Shown here in pieces: positions 16,790-26,396 of a DNA stretch of 64,000 nt (positions are counted from its first letter, which is position 1; every line of letters begins with the position of its first letter). The notes under the pieces are model-generated. The model was not told where the DNA came from and did not search any database. It saw only the letters and a program-made list of their open reading frames with translations. The DNA comes from Kribbella amoyensis (GTDB lineage Bacteria; Actinomycetota; Actinomycetes; Propionibacteriales; Kribbellaceae): assembly GCF_007828865.1 (NCBI RefSeq), contig NZ_VIVK01000001.1, forward strand, positions 1,240,001 to 1,304,000. The letters are read 5' to 3'. The position numbers were made by a program, and so were the translations under genes.

Positions 16790-17923
16790 ATGATCGATGT
16801 GATCGCCGTACTCCGCCCGGAAGATGTTGTCGTCGATTTCCTGTCCGTCCTCGATCCCGACCGCGGCCGTGCGGCGCATCTGCTGATCGCCGGGCGTGGT
16901 GCCTATCTCGAACTCCCAGCCGGCGGATCCCTGTCCGGCCGGCTCGCCGCGGTGGCCGAATTCCTGCACTCCTCGGACGACGGCGTGAAGCCGTTCTCGC
17001 CGGAGACCGCCGCCGACACGATCACGCTGGAGACCGGTGGCGTCAGCGCGACCGTCTGGACCCACAACCCCGCCGACAACCGCGAACGCCGCGGCCGCTG
17101 GGGGTACGAGCTGGCCGGGCTGATCCGGCAGGCGCGGGTCCTGCACGCGGTCGGCGACGCGCCCTGGTTCCAGTGGCTCACCGAGGCCGACGAACGGCTG
17201 CCGCCACCGTTGGTCGAGGCCAAGCTGGACTTCGTCAACACCCACGCGGCCGCGTTGCTCGCGTTGCCGGCCGACGACGAGGACGCGCTCACCACCAACC
17301 GGGTGCCCGCGGTCGAGCGGTTCTTCGCCGCCGACACGGATCAGCGGACCCGGATGTTCGCGGCAATGCGTGGTCTCGGCGAGGACGCCGCGCTCGTCAG
17401 CGATCCGTGGGACTTCGCCACCTCGCCGTACGAGCGGGAACGGCTGGACGCGACGGTCTCGTGGGTGAAGCGGCACCTCGATCCCGCGGCCGGCCGGGTG
17501 ATCGAGGTCGGTGCGTGTGAGGGCGCGTTGACCCGGCGGCTGCTGGCCGAGGGGTTCACGGTCGACGCCACCGAACCGAACCAGGCCTTCCTCACCCGGC
17601 TCCGCGAGACCACCGGCGGCGACGTCCGGATCCTCCCGCACAGCTTCGAGGACCTGGCGACCACGCGACGCCTCACCGGTTCGGCGTACCTGCTGATCGA
17701 GCTTCTGTACTACGAGCAGGAGCTGGCCATGGTCGGGCGGTTCCCGACGGACCGGTTGTTCGTCTCGATGGAGCCCGACAAGCTGGCCGCGCAGACCTGG
17801 CCGGCCGGCTGGATCGTCGAGGACCAGGTGGACCTGGTCGGACCACGGCTCGAGCCGGTCGCGAACGGCCGCGCGTACCTGCGTAAACGCGGCAGCCGAG
17901 GGGTACTGCTCCGAAGGCGGTGA
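16790..17923 (+). CDS. SAM-dependent methyltransferase with NodS-like C-terminal domain
   Basis: 377 residues in two parts. Residues 1 to about 195 form an unrecognised alpha/beta domain. From about 200 there is a NodS-type methyltransferase: WDFATSPYERERLDATVSWV, then the SAM-binding VIEVGACEGALTRRLL (motif I) and VDATEPNQAFLTRLRE (acidic post-I). NodS enzymes N-methylate amino sugars, so a sugar or lipid acceptor is possible but unproven. A TAAACT hexamer at 16776-16781 lies eight bases before the ATG and there is no Shine-Dalgarno, which suggests a leaderless transcript. It ends two bases before the convergent DJ-1 gene. Confidence 0.78.
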   Translation: MIDVIAVLRPEDVVVDFLSVLDPDRGRAAHLLIAGRGAYLELPAGGSLSGRLAAVAEFLHSSDDGVKPFSPETAADTITLETGGVSATVWTHNPADNRERRGRWGYELAGLIRQARVLHAVGDAPWFQWLTEADERLPPPLVEAKLDFVNTHAAALLALPADDEDALTTNRVPAVERFFAADTDQRTRMFAAMRGLGEDAALVSDPWDFATSPYERERLDATVSWVKRHLDPAAGRVIEVGACEGALTRRLLAEGFTVDATEPNQAFLTRLRETTGGDVRILPHSFEDLATTRRLTGSAYLLIELLYYEQELAMVGRFPTDRLFVSMEPDKLAAQTWPAGWIVEDQVDLVGPRLEPVANGRAYLRKRGSRGVLLRRR

Positions 17924-17925
17924 GG

Positions 17926-18516
17926 TCAGCCGCCGTGGACGTCGCGGTTTCGGGTGTACTCCATCGACGCCGCGACCCCGTCGGCGAGCTCGGCCGAGAG
18001 CTCGCGTTCGACGATGTGCAGGGCGAGGTCGATCCCGGACGTGATGCCGCCCGCCGTGACGAGCGTGCCGTCGTCGACCACCCGGTTCTGCTTCAGCCGC
18101 GGGCCGAACTCCTCGAACTCGGCCCACGCGTTGCGGTTCGTGGTGGCCGCCCGGCCCTTCACCAGACCGGCCTCGGCCAGCAGCATCGAGCCGGTGCAGA
18201 CCGCGCCGATCCAGTCGAGTCGTGGCGCCAGCTCGGCCAGCCGTGCCGGGAGTACGCCCCGTCGCGCTTCTGCCCAGGAGCCCCGCTCCGCCCGGTTGAG
18301 CCAGCCGCCGCCGGGAACGAAGACGGCGCTGGGTTCGCCCAGCCCGGCCGGAGCCTTGAACTGCAGGCCGTGATGACCGGTCACCTCGACCGGGCCGTCC
18401 AGCCCGACCAGGGCGACCTCCAGCTCGGAGCGGCCGGCGGCCAGGCTCCAGACCTCGAACGGTCCCAGCACGTCCAGTTCGTCGACGCCGTCGAACACCA
18501 CGATCTCGATCCGCAT
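17926..18516 (-). CDS. DJ-1/PfpI family protein
   Basis: 196-residue flavodoxin-like protein of the DJ-1/ThiJ/PfpI superfamily. The nucleophile elbow is AVCTGSMLLAEAGL with Cys near residue 107, and the N-terminal FDGVDELDVLGPFEVW supplies the conserved acidic residue, a combination resembling isonitrile hydratase-type members. No AraC domain is fused, unlike GATase1-AraC regulators. Cytoplasmic. Its 3' end abuts the convergent methyltransferase gene. Possible roles are glyoxalase, hydratase or stress chaperone. Confidence 0.85.
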   Translation of the reverse strand: MRIEIVVFDGVDELDVLGPFEVWSLAAGRSELEVALVGLDGPVEVTGHHGLQFKAPAGLGEPSAVFVPGGGWLNRAERGSWAEARRGVLPARLAELAPRLDWIGAVCTGSMLLAEAGLVKGRAATTNRNAWAEFEEFGPRLKQNRVVDDGTLVTAGGITSGIDLALHIVERELSAELADGVAASMEYTRNRDVHGG

Positions 18517-18712
18517 GCCGTCAACCCAAGCCGCTGGACGGCATGATCGCGAGTGGCCGGATGGTCGCTGTTCGTCAGGATCCGGCCACGCGGCCTGGGC
18601 CTACCAAGTGCCGCTGAGCGCAGGGTTCGAACCGCTCGGCGCAGAAGGCTCGCACCGGATGTGAGCGATCGATTACCCCTGGTGGAGACATCACGCCCAT
18701 CGGAGGTCCGCC

Positions 18713-20800
18713 ATGCCTCGTCCTGCGCCCGTCCGCGCGAATCCCGGCTCGATCGTCACCGCCCTCACCACCGTCCTGGCCACAGCCCTCGCGGGTACGG
18801 CCGTCATCGCTCCCGCTTCGGCGGCGCCGGCCGCGGCCGCGACCGCGTGCGACGCCGCGGCGGCCGGATTCACCCCGGTCCTGCAACTCGACGTGCCGGC
18901 CCGGGCCAACTACCTCAACCAGGCCCCGCCGTACGCGATCGACCGCACCGGTGAGGTCCCCACCTTCGACCGGGTCGGGTACTGCGTGGAGCTCAACGGT
19001 CCCGACGGTCCGCAGTGGGTCTGGACCGCGATGGAACCGTTCACCACCGACGCCCGCCGGATCGGTCTGCCGACCCGGCCCGGTGAGCTCGTCCGGCAAC
19101 GCGTCGGCGATCTCGAGGTCCGCTCGAACGTGCCGTCGGTGAGCACCGGGACCGGCAAGACCGGGTACCTGGAGATGTGGCCGAACCAGTACCAGTCCAG
19201 CGCCAGCACCCAGGTCGCGAACGGTTCCCCGCAGACGTACGACGCCGATGACAACCCGACCTCGCCACTCGGGTACGGCTCGTTCCAGGTCGCCCAGATC
19301 GGTGCCACCCGGCCGTCGACGGTCGCGGCCCAGCAGGTGTTCTCGATCAACACGTTCACCGAGTCGGACAACGGTCAGCTCTCCCTCGGCATCGGGACGA
19401 ACCTCGCCGGCCAGCCCGACTGGACCTTCGCGAACAACGCGGAGCGCTATTCGCAGCGGCGGTTCACGGCGTACGTCCGCACCTCCCCGGTGAAGGTGAC
19501 GGAGTCGCCGCAGGACCGGCAGCTCGTCCCCCGGGACCGGCAGAACGGCGCGGTCGTCCCGGTCGCGGGCGAGGTGGTGGACCAGCGGGTCAGGCGGGTC
19601 CAGTTGCGAGTGACCGGCAACGGCAGGACCGAGACGTTCACCTCGTCGGCGAGGACGTTCCGCTTCACGCCGAGGATCAAGGCCGGCCTGCACGAGTACA
19701 CCTTCGAGCTGCGCGCGACCGGGCCCGGGATCGACCGGGTGGTCGCGCACCGCGAGGGTGTCGTCGCCGGTGACGTGGTCGTCGTCCAGGGTCAGTCGAA
19801 CGCGGAGGCGGCGAAGTTCAACGGCAACGCGAACGGCGAGGAATCCCCTTATCTGCGGAGCTTCGGATCACCGACGTCGGACGGCTCGATCTCGGGCGCG
19901 GACCGGGTCTGGCACTACGCGACCGGGGACGTGACGAACCAGTCCGGCTCCGTCGGGCAGTGGGCGATCCGGATGGGCCGGCGGCTCGTGGACACGTACA
20001 AGGTCCCGATCGCGATGTTCAACGGGGCGCACGGTGGCCGGCCGATCGACTTCTTCCAGCGCAACGACGCGAACCCGGACGACCCGGCCACGAACTACGG
20101 GCGGCTGCGGCAACGGCTCGAGGCGGCGGGCGTCATCGACCAGGTGAAGGCCGTGCTCTGGTACCAGGGCGAGTCGGACAACAACAACGCGTCCGTCCAC
20201 ATCAACGGGTTCACATCCTTGCTGGCGGACTGGCGGGCGGATCTCGGTACGGCGGTCCCTGGTGGTGCGCGGTACTACGTCCACCAGGTCCGTACGTCGC
20301 CCTGTGGGAACACGACGAGCGTCGACCTCCGCGAGGCACAGCGGCAACTCGGTGACACCGCGGGAGTCATCGTGCTCTCGACGAACGGGCTGTCCGGGCA
20401 CGACGGCTGCCACTACGCGTACCTCGGCGGCTATCGCGACTTGGGCGACCACGCGTTCGCCGTGCTAGCCCGTGATCTGTACGGGGGCGCGTCGGCCGGT
20501 GTGGCCGCGCCGAACCCGTCTGCGGTAACCGCGAACGGTACGCAACTCGTCGTCCAGCTCCGTTCGACCGATCCGCTCACGGTGGAGTCCGGTGTCGCCG
20601 CGGACTTCGTGGTCGAGGGTGCGGCTGTCACGGTCTCGTCGGTCGCGTACGAGGCGGGCGGGAAGCTCGTGCTCACGCTGTCCGGCCCGGCCGACGGGGT
20701 GACGGGCCTGACGTACCAGGGCCACCTGCGCGCGGGTCCGTGGATCACCAACGCGACCGGCGTCGGCCTGCTCGCCTTCAAGCTCCCCGTGACCCCCTGA
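18713..20800 (+). CDS. Secreted SGNH carbohydrate esterase (SASA/CE6-like), multidomain
   Basis: 695 residues with a long Sec/Tat-like signal ending near residue 45 (ASAAPAAAA). Residues about 50-250 form an unrecognised beta-rich domain. From about 350 lies a sialate-O-acetylesterase-type SGNH hydrolase: GDVVVVQGQSNAEA (block I with nucleophile Ser), AHGGRPIDFF, LWYQGESDNNN near 483, and the HDGCHY Asp/His near 563. The last about 110 residues are another beta domain. It probably deacetylates extracellular polysaccharide. GGAGG precedes the ATG by seven bases. No operon partner. Confidence 0.82.
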   Translation: MPRPAPVRANPGSIVTALTTVLATALAGTAVIAPASAAPAAAATACDAAAAGFTPVLQLDVPARANYLNQAPPYAIDRTGEVPTFDRVGYCVELNGPDGPQWVWTAMEPFTTDARRIGLPTRPGELVRQRVGDLEVRSNVPSVSTGTGKTGYLEMWPNQYQSSASTQVANGSPQTYDADDNPTSPLGYGSFQVAQIGATRPSTVAAQQVFSINTFTESDNGQLSLGIGTNLAGQPDWTFANNAERYSQRRFTAYVRTSPVKVTESPQDRQLVPRDRQNGAVVPVAGEVVDQRVRRVQLRVTGNGRTETFTSSARTFRFTPRIKAGLHEYTFELRATGPGIDRVVAHREGVVAGDVVVVQGQSNAEAAKFNGNANGEESPYLRSFGSPTSDGSISGADRVWHYATGDVTNQSGSVGQWAIRMGRRLVDTYKVPIAMFNGAHGGRPIDFFQRNDANPDDPATNYGRLRQRLEAAGVIDQVKAVLWYQGESDNNNASVHINGFTSLLADWRADLGTAVPGGARYYVHQVRTSPCGNTTSVDLREAQRQLGDTAGVIVLSTNGLSGHDGCHYAYLGGYRDLGDHAFAVLARDLYGGASAGVAAPNPSAVTANGTQLVVQLRSTDPLTVESGVAADFVVEGAAVTVSSVAYEAGGKLVLTLSGPADGVTGLTYQGHLRAGPWITNATGVGLLAFKLPVTP

Positions 20801-20804
20801 CCGT

Positions 20805-20846
20805 GACGCGGCCGACGCCCCACCGCTCCGGGGCGCCGGCCGCGTC
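20805..20846. terminator. Bidirectional hairpin terminator
   Basis: Arms 20805-20821 and 20830-20846 pair over 17 positions with one mismatch around an 8-base loop, between the esterase gene and the convergent DUF1330 remnant. Confidence 0.75.
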
Positions 20847-20869
20847 GATCGGGGTCAGCACGGCGCTGC

Positions 20870-21199
20870 TCAGGTGGTCGTCTTCAGGACGTCGGTGGCG
20901 ACGTGGTCGCGGTCGACGCCCTCGACGAGCATCGTGACGCTGTCGGAGTTGTCGGTACGGAGCGGGAGGATCTCCTGGTATGCCGGGGAGTCGTACCAGG
21001 AGTGGGCGTGCTCGGCCGAGGGGAACTCGATCACCACGAGGTGGCCGTCCCACTCGCCCTCGATCGACTGCTGCGGCAGGCCGTGGATGATGAAGTGGCC
21101 GTCTTAGGGCGCGAGGGTGGCGTCGATCTTCTCGAGGTACTCGACGATTCCGGCGCCCATCCGGACGTCGCGGAGGTTGGCGATCGCGTAGTGCGTCAC
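20870..21199 (-). pseudogene. DUF1330 family gene interrupted by an in-frame TAA
   Basis: The frame from GTG 21199 reads THYAIANLRDVRMGAGIVEYLEKIDATLAP, then TAA (21104-21106), then continues in the same frame as DGHFIIHGLPQQSIEGEWDG and on through LVVIEFPSAEHAHSWYDSPAY to a TGA at 20870-20872. Both halves are a contiguous DUF1330 domain of normal length (109 codons). The stop falls where relatives usually have an aromatic residue after LAP, so a single TAC or TAT to TAA change explains it. Either a recent nonsense mutation or a sequence error. TAA is also a rare stop in this genome style. It is divergent from the kinase gene. Confidence 0.8.
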
Positions 21200-21326
21200 G
21201 GTGGTCTCTCCCTGTCGTACTGGTTGGTGCGACCAGGCTCGCGGAGATCGTTCGTTCGGACGATTACGTCGGAGGTCATCACTGTGCCGACCAGGGATGG
21301 GCCGTTGCCGACGTACCGTAGAGGGC

Positions 21327-23348
21327 ATGGCAGTGACAGGGGGACCTCCTTCGACCGAGGTGGAGGAGGAGCGGATCGGGCCGTACCGGCTGGTCCGGCG
21401 ACTCGGTCAGGGCGGCATGGGCGTCGTGTACCTGGCCGAGGGACCCGACCAGGACGAGGTCGCACTGAAGGTCCTGCGGCCGCACGTGGCGCACGACGCG
21501 ACCGCGCGGGCCCGGCTGGAGCGCGAGGTCACCACCCTGACGAAGGTGAACCACCCCGGTGTCGCGGGCATCATCGATCACGACCTGGGCGCCGACCGGC
21601 CGTACCTGGTCACCCGCTTCGTCCCCGGCCGGCCGCTGGACGAGCAGGTCGACGAACGCGGCCCACTGACTCCGCGACGCTGGCTGCCGCTGGCCGGGTG
21701 CCTGGCCGAGTCACTGCAGGCGATTCACGCCGCCGGGGTCATCCACCGGGACCTCAAGCCCGGCAACGTGATGATGTTCAACGGCAAGCCGGTGATGATC
21801 GACTTCGGCATCGCCCAGGCGGCCGACGACCTGCGGCTCACCCAGACCGGCCTGGTGATCGGCACCCCGGGGTACCTCGCGCCCGAGCTGATCGAAGGCG
21901 AGCTGGTGTCCGAGTCGGCCGACTGGTGGGGCTGGGCGGCGACCGTGACGTTCGCGGCGACCGGGCGCCGGCCGTTCGGCAAGGGCCCGTTCGAGGTCGT
22001 GCTGCACCGCGTCCACAGCGGCCAGGCCGACCTCGAAGGCATGGATCCGCGGCTGAAGCCCCTGCTCGCCGCGGCCCTCTCGCCGGATCGACGGGACCGT
22101 CCGACCCAGACCGAGATCATGGCCGCCCTCAACCGGTACGCCGAGGGCCGGGACGCGCTGGTGCCGCGGGACCCGCCGACCGAGGTGGTCGCCGAGCAGC
22201 CGAATCCGCCGACCGTGCTGATGACGCGGGTGATGCCGGACAGCGAGGCGGCCGCGTTGGCGGCGGGCGCCCTCGCTGCCGGCTCGGTCGCCGGTGACCC
22301 AGATCCGGCCGAGGTGGCGCAGTTGGTGCCGCCGGTGATCCCGCCGTGGTCCACGTTCGCCCCGTTGCGCGACAAGCTGCGGGAGAAAGCGGCGAACCAG
22401 CGAGCCGCTCAGCAGGCGAAGGCGGACGGCGTGCCGGTCCACCCGGCCACCTACAGTCCGAACCCGACGGCCGCCGCGCCTGCCGCGATGCCGCTCCCGT
22501 ACCAGGCCCCGGGGTACGCGGCGCCCACGACGTACCAGCCGGACAACTATCCGGGGGCGTACACGCCGAACGGGAACTACCCGGCGCCGTACCAGGGCCC
22601 GTCCAACTCCGCCCCGTCGAACTACGGCCCGTCGAATCAGGTGGTGGCCAAGCCGCAGTACCAGCCGAAGCCGGTCGAGAAGCTGCCGCCGCATCTGCAG
22701 CCGAACCGCGGCGGCATGGTGTTCGCGCTGATGCTGGCCCTGGCCGCGTTGATCGCGTTGCTGCCGATCGCCGGTGTCCTGGTCGCGGCCGCACTCGCCG
22801 TCCTCGCCCGCATGGTCGACAAGTCCAGCACCGCTCTGCTGCGGCGCCGGGAGACCCGTGGGTACCGCGGCCGTTCGGACGGCTTCGTCGCGGTCGCCGC
22901 GAGCCCCGTCCACCTTTTGTCCGCGGCACTCATCACGCTGCCGTGCGCGCTGCTGCCGATCCTGACCGGCTTCGTGTTCGGCGGCCTGGTCACCCTGGTC
23001 CTCGGCCTGGCCCAAGGCTTCGACTGGGTCTCGCTGAGCCCGATCAGCGTCGCCGCGGGTGCCATCGCCGGCCTCTTCACCGCCTGGGTCGGCCCGGGCG
23101 GTGCCTCCCTCCGCCGCGGCACCCGAGCCGGCCTCCGCACCGCCTTCCGGCCCACCTGGCTCAGTGCCCTCGCAACAGCAGCCCTCCTGGCCACGGCAGG
23201 CTTCCTCACCTACGGAGCCCTCACCGCCGGCACCGACTGGACCCCGTTGGGCGACGTCTTCAAACTCCCCGACCTCCCCGCCCGTCCCACCATGGAGAAC
23301 CTCCGCGATCTCCCCATCCTCCGAGACCTCCCGATCATCGGCCGCTGA
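21327..23348 (+). CDS. Serine/threonine protein kinase with polytopic C-terminus
   Basis: 673-residue Hanks-type kinase. Gly loop GQGGMGVVY (27-35), catalytic Lys48 (VALKVL), HRDLKPGNV near 140, DFG near 159 and APE near 180 are all present, so it should be active. Residues about 270-460 are a long disordered linker rich in Pro, Tyr, Asn and Ala. Four to five membrane segments follow from about residue 464. No extracellular PASTA or other sensor domain is seen, unlike PknB; the multi-pass C-terminal domain may itself sense membrane or partner signals. Ends convergent with purA. Confidence 0.9.
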   Translation: MAVTGGPPSTEVEEERIGPYRLVRRLGQGGMGVVYLAEGPDQDEVALKVLRPHVAHDATARARLEREVTTLTKVNHPGVAGIIDHDLGADRPYLVTRFVPGRPLDEQVDERGPLTPRRWLPLAGCLAESLQAIHAAGVIHRDLKPGNVMMFNGKPVMIDFGIAQAADDLRLTQTGLVIGTPGYLAPELIEGELVSESADWWGWAATVTFAATGRRPFGKGPFEVVLHRVHSGQADLEGMDPRLKPLLAAALSPDRRDRPTQTEIMAALNRYAEGRDALVPRDPPTEVVAEQPNPPTVLMTRVMPDSEAAALAAGALAAGSVAGDPDPAEVAQLVPPVIPPWSTFAPLRDKLREKAANQRAAQQAKADGVPVHPATYSPNPTAAAPAAMPLPYQAPGYAAPTTYQPDNYPGAYTPNGNYPAPYQGPSNSAPSNYGPSNQVVAKPQYQPKPVEKLPPHLQPNRGGMVFALMLALAALIALLPIAGVLVAAALAVLARMVDKSSTALLRRRETRGYRGRSDGFVAVAASPVHLLSAALITLPCALLPILTGFVFGGLVTLVLGLAQGFDWVSLSPISVAAGAIAGLFTAWVGPGGASLRRGTRAGLRTAFRPTWLSALATAALLATAGFLTYGALTAGTDWTPLGDVFKLPDLPARPTMENLRDLPILRDLPIIGR

Positions 23349-23354
23349 ACGCCG

Positions 23355-23386
23355 CGACCCCGCTGCCCTTGGTGGGCGCGGGGTCG
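23355..23386. terminator. Hairpin terminator between kinase gene and purA
   Basis: CGACCCCGC (23355-23363) pairs with GCGGGGTCG (23378-23386), with an inner GCCC/GGGC stem, in the 52-bp convergent gap. Confidence 0.65.
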
Positions 23387-23400
23387 GGTGGGTGGTTCGG

Positions 23401-24693
23401 TCAGACGCGGTTGTCGAGGATGACCATCTGGGTGCGCTCGGGGCCGACGCCGACCGCGGAGATGGGGGCGCCGCTGAGGGACTCGACCGCGCGGACGTAG
23501 GTCTGGGCGTTCTTCGGCAGGTCGTCGAAGTTGCGGCAGCCGGTGATGTCCTCGTCCCAGCCGTCGAATTCCTCGTACACCGGGACCGCGTGGTGGAACT
23601 CGGTCTGGGTCATCGGCATCTCGTCGTGCCGGACGCCGTGCACGTCGTACGCGACGCAGACCGGGATCTTCTCGCGGCCGGTCAGGGTGTCCAGCTTGGT
23701 CAGGACGAAGTCGGTGACACCGTTCACGCGGGCCGCGTACCGGGCGATCACCGCGTCGTACCAGCCGCAGCGCCGCGGCCGGCCCGTGGTGGTGCCGAAC
23801 TCGAAGCCCTGCTGCCGCAGCCACTCACCGTCGGCATCCAGCAGCTCGGTCGGGAACGGGCCCTCGCCGACGCGGGTCGTGTACGCCTTGACGACCGCCA
23901 TCACCCGGTCGATCCGGGTCGGCGGGATCCCCGACCCGGTACAGGCACCGGCCGAGATCGCGTTCGACGACGTGACGAACGGGTACGTCCCGTGGTCCAC
24001 GTCGAGCAGGGTCGCCTGGCCCGCCTCCATCAGCACGGTCTTGCCCTGGTCCAGCGCCTGGCCGAGCAGCAGGCTGGTGTCGGCCACCATCGGGCGCAGC
24101 CGGTCGGCGTACCCGAGCAGCTCGTCCATCACCTCGTCCAGCTCGACCGCGCGCCGGTTGTACACCTTCACCAGCAGGTGGTTCTTGAGCTCCAGCGCGC
24201 CGGTCACCTTGGCGGCGAGGATCTTCTCGTCGTAGAGGTCCTGGACCCGGATACCGATCCGGTTCATCTTGTCCGCGTAGGTCGGGCCGATCCCGCGTCC
24301 GGTGGTACCGATCTTCCGGCTGCCGAGGAACCGCTCGGTCACCTTGTCCAGGGTCCGGTTGTACGGCGGGATCAGGTGCGCGTTGGCGCTGATCACCAGC
24401 CGGGACGTGTCCACGCCGCGTTCCTGCAGGGCGTCGAGCTCGGTGAACAACACGTTCAGGTCGACCACCACGCCGTTGCCGATCACGGGGGTCACGCCAG
24501 GGGTCAGGATTCCGCTCGGCAGCAGGTGCAGCGCGTACTTCTCGCTGCCGATGACCACGGTGTGGCCGGCGTTGTTGCCGCCGTTGAACTTCACCACGTA
24601 GTCGATCACGGCCCCGGTGTTGCCGAGCAGATCGGTCGCCTTGCCCTTGCCCTCATCGCCCCACTGGGCGCCGACGAGCACGATTGCGGGCAT
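23401..24693 (-). CDS. purA: Adenylosuccinate synthetase
   Basis: 430 residues, full length. It converts IMP and aspartate to adenylosuccinate with GTP, the first committed step to AMP. The P-loop [11 protein letters not shown] starts at residue 8; [22 protein letters not shown], the [13 protein letters not shown] stretch and the [10 protein letters not shown] signature all follow. The ATG at 24693 is preceded by an AGGAGG-type site on the minus strand. It stands alone with its own promoter region. Confidence 0.98.
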   Translation of the reverse strand: MPAIVLVGAQWGDEGKGKATDLLGNTGAVIDYVVKFNGGNNAGHTVVIGSEKYALHLLPSGILTPGVTPVIGNGVVVDLNVLFTELDALQERGVDTSRLVISANAHLIPPYNRTLDKVTERFLGSRKIGTTGRGIGPTYADKMNRIGIRVQDLYDEKILAAKVTGALELKNHLLVKVYNRRAVELDEVMDELLGYADRLRPMVADTSLLLGQALDQGKTVLMEAGQATLLDVDHGTYPFVTSSNAISAGACTGSGIPPTRIDRVMAVVKAYTTRVGEGPFPTELLDADGEWLRQQGFEFGTTTGRPRRCGWYDAVIARYAARVNGVTDFVLTKLDTLTGREKIPVCVAYDVHGVRHDEMPMTQTEFHHAVPVYEEFDGWDEDITGCRNFDDLPKNAQTYVRAVESLSGAPISAVGVGPERTQMVILDNRV

Positions 24694-25031
24694 CTCAGCC
24701 CTCCTCTTCACGCGTCGGCTGACGGCACCCTCGCCGTGGACAGCCGGCCGCTGGAAACGGTGAAGCCCGGACACGTTCACCGGACATTCATCCGGCGGCG
24801 CGGTCCAGGCTCTTGCGACCAAAGCCTACCGGACCTGCGTATTACCACGTCCAGAGCCGTCCGTGCGGGCAACACGTGACAGCGCGCGCGCAATTCATGA
24901 CACCGGGTTGCTATTTCCCGTGATCGCGTGCACACTCTTAGTCAGCGGCCCGCCGAAACTGCCGCAGGGGACGGTTCCGGCGGGCCGCTTCCTCGTTCCC
25001 GCGGCCGTTTCGTTTCAGTTGGCGTGATCGG
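24694..25031. other. Intergenic region between purA and VOC gene
   Basis: 338 bp without a gene. The left part is the purA leader and promoter region. The right part holds the hairpin at 24945-24988. No RNA gene or riboswitch was recognised; no purine riboswitch-like element is apparent. Confidence 0.5.
24945..24988 (-). terminator. Hairpin terminator after VOC gene
   Basis: GCGGCCCGCCG (24945-24955) pairs with CGGCGGGCCGC (24978-24988), extended inward by AAC/GTT. It lies downstream of the VOC gene stop on the minus strand. Confidence 0.7.
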
Positions 25032-25520
25032 TCAGGCGTCCAGGCCTTCCGGGTTCGACGCCAGCCACTCCTTCACCCGGCGGTCCGCCTCCTCGGCCGA
25101 CACGTCCTCCACCTTCGTCAGGATCGCCCAGCGGTGCCCGAACGGGTCGATCACCGTGCCGTACCGGTCGCCGGTCATGAAGGTCTGCACCTGCTCGACC
25201 GGCGTCGCGCCCGCCTCGATCGCGGCCGCGAACGTCTTGTCCACGTCCGGCACGTAGTGCACCAGCGACGAGTGCACCCACTCGCCGTTCGGCGCCCGCA
25301 GCCCGATCTGCGGCATCTGGTCGCTGAGCTGCAGCATCGAGTTCCCGAACTTCAGCTCCGCCTGGCCGACCCGCCCGTCCGGCAGGTCCTGCCGGCTGAT
25401 CACCTCGGCCCCGAACACCCGCTGGTAGAACTCGATCGCCTTCGGGCCGTCCGCCACGGCCAGGTACGGGGTGAGCGAGTGATAACCGTCGGGGACAGGG
25501 TTTACCGTGTTCGTCGTCAT
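25032..25520 (-). CDS. VOC family protein, PhnB/glyoxalase-like
   Basis: 162-residue protein with the PhnB-type reading LTPYLAVADGPKAIEFYQRVFGAEVISRQ at the start and VIDPFGHRWAI at the end, a single vicinal-oxygen-chelate fold. Members often bind or modify small molecules without being true glyoxalases. It is divergent from an AraC-type regulator across 57 bp, so it is the likely target of that regulator. The longer upstream reading of this frame lies antisense to the regulator and is rejected. Confidence 0.88.
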   Translation of the reverse strand: MTTNTVNPVPDGYHSLTPYLAVADGPKAIEFYQRVFGAEVISRQDLPDGRVGQAELKFGNSMLQLSDQMPQIGLRAPNGEWVHSSLVHYVPDVDKTFAAAIEAGATPVEQVQTFMTGDRYGTVIDPFGHRWAILTKVEDVSAEEADRRVKEWLASNPEGLDA

Positions 25521-25577
25521 ACCCCGCAGTCTTCGCGACCGCGGGCCTCGGGGTCTTGGAAGAAAGCGACAGCCACG

Positions 25578-26396
25578 GTGACGCAACCGCCCGACAGCGA
25601 GAAGGGCATCCTGCACCCGCAGGAGCAGGCCCGGCACCGCAGCCTGAGCAGGCTCGCGCCCGGCCCGGAGGTGGGCCGCTTCGTCGAGTGGTACTGGATC
25701 GTCGAGTGGGACCTGGCCACGCCGTACACCGCCGAGGTGCTGCCGTACCCGAGCGTGAACGTGACCTTCGAGCAGCCGGGCGGCGCGTTCGTGAACGGGG
25801 TGTGCACGCGGAAGTTCGAGCGGGAGCTGGCCGGTCGCGGACGCGCCTTCGGGGTGAAGTTCTGGGCCGGCGGATTCGGTGCGGTGACCGGGCGGGACGT
25901 GGCGACGTTCCGGGACCAGGTGCTGCCGCTGGCCGAGGTGTTCCCGGCCGCGGACCGGCTGACCGATCTGATGTTCGCCGCGGAGTCCGACGAGCGCCGC
26001 CGCGCCGTCTTCGAGGCGTACCTGACCGACCATCTGGTCCCGGTCGACGCGCAGTACGAGCTGGTCCGGGAGATCGTCGCGGCGATGTCGGACGACCGCT
26101 CGGTGACCCGGGTCGACCAGATCACCGAGCGCTTCGGCGTCCCGATCCGCACCCTGCAACGGCTGTTCCGGCGCTACGTCGGCGTCGGCCCGAAGTGGGT
26201 GCTGCGCCGGTACCGCCTGCACGACGGCGCCGAACTGCTCGCCCGCGGCCGCGCCGCCGAACTGTCCGACCTGGCCGTTGCCCTCGGCTACTTCGACCAG
26301 GCCCACTTCACCCGCGAGTTCAAGGACCAGATCGGCCTCACTCCCACCGAATACGCCACCCGAACCCAAGCCGAACGCCAGATCACCTACCGCTAG
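25578..26396 (+). CDS. AraC family transcriptional regulator
   Basis: 272 residues. The N-terminal DUF6597-like domain (VGRFVEWYWIVEWDL, PYPSVNVTFEQPGG, about 30-150) is followed by a double-HTH AraC domain: DQITERFGVPIRTLQRLFRRYVGVGPKWVLRRYRLHDG and ALGYFDQAHFTREFKDQIGLTPTEYA. The GTG at 25578 is chosen because longer readings run antisense into the VOC gene. It is divergent from that gene and probably controls it. Its TAG overlaps the TAG of the convergent MFS gene in a shared CTAG. Confidence 0.88.
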   Translation: MTQPPDSEKGILHPQEQARHRSLSRLAPGPEVGRFVEWYWIVEWDLATPYTAEVLPYPSVNVTFEQPGGAFVNGVCTRKFERELAGRGRAFGVKFWAGGFGAVTGRDVATFRDQVLPLAEVFPAADRLTDLMFAAESDERRRAVFEAYLTDHLVPVDAQYELVREIVAAMSDDRSVTRVDQITERFGVPIRTLQRLFRRYVGVGPKWVLRRYRLHDGAELLARGRAAELSDLAVALGYFDQAHFTREFKDQIGLTPTEYATRTQAERQITYR

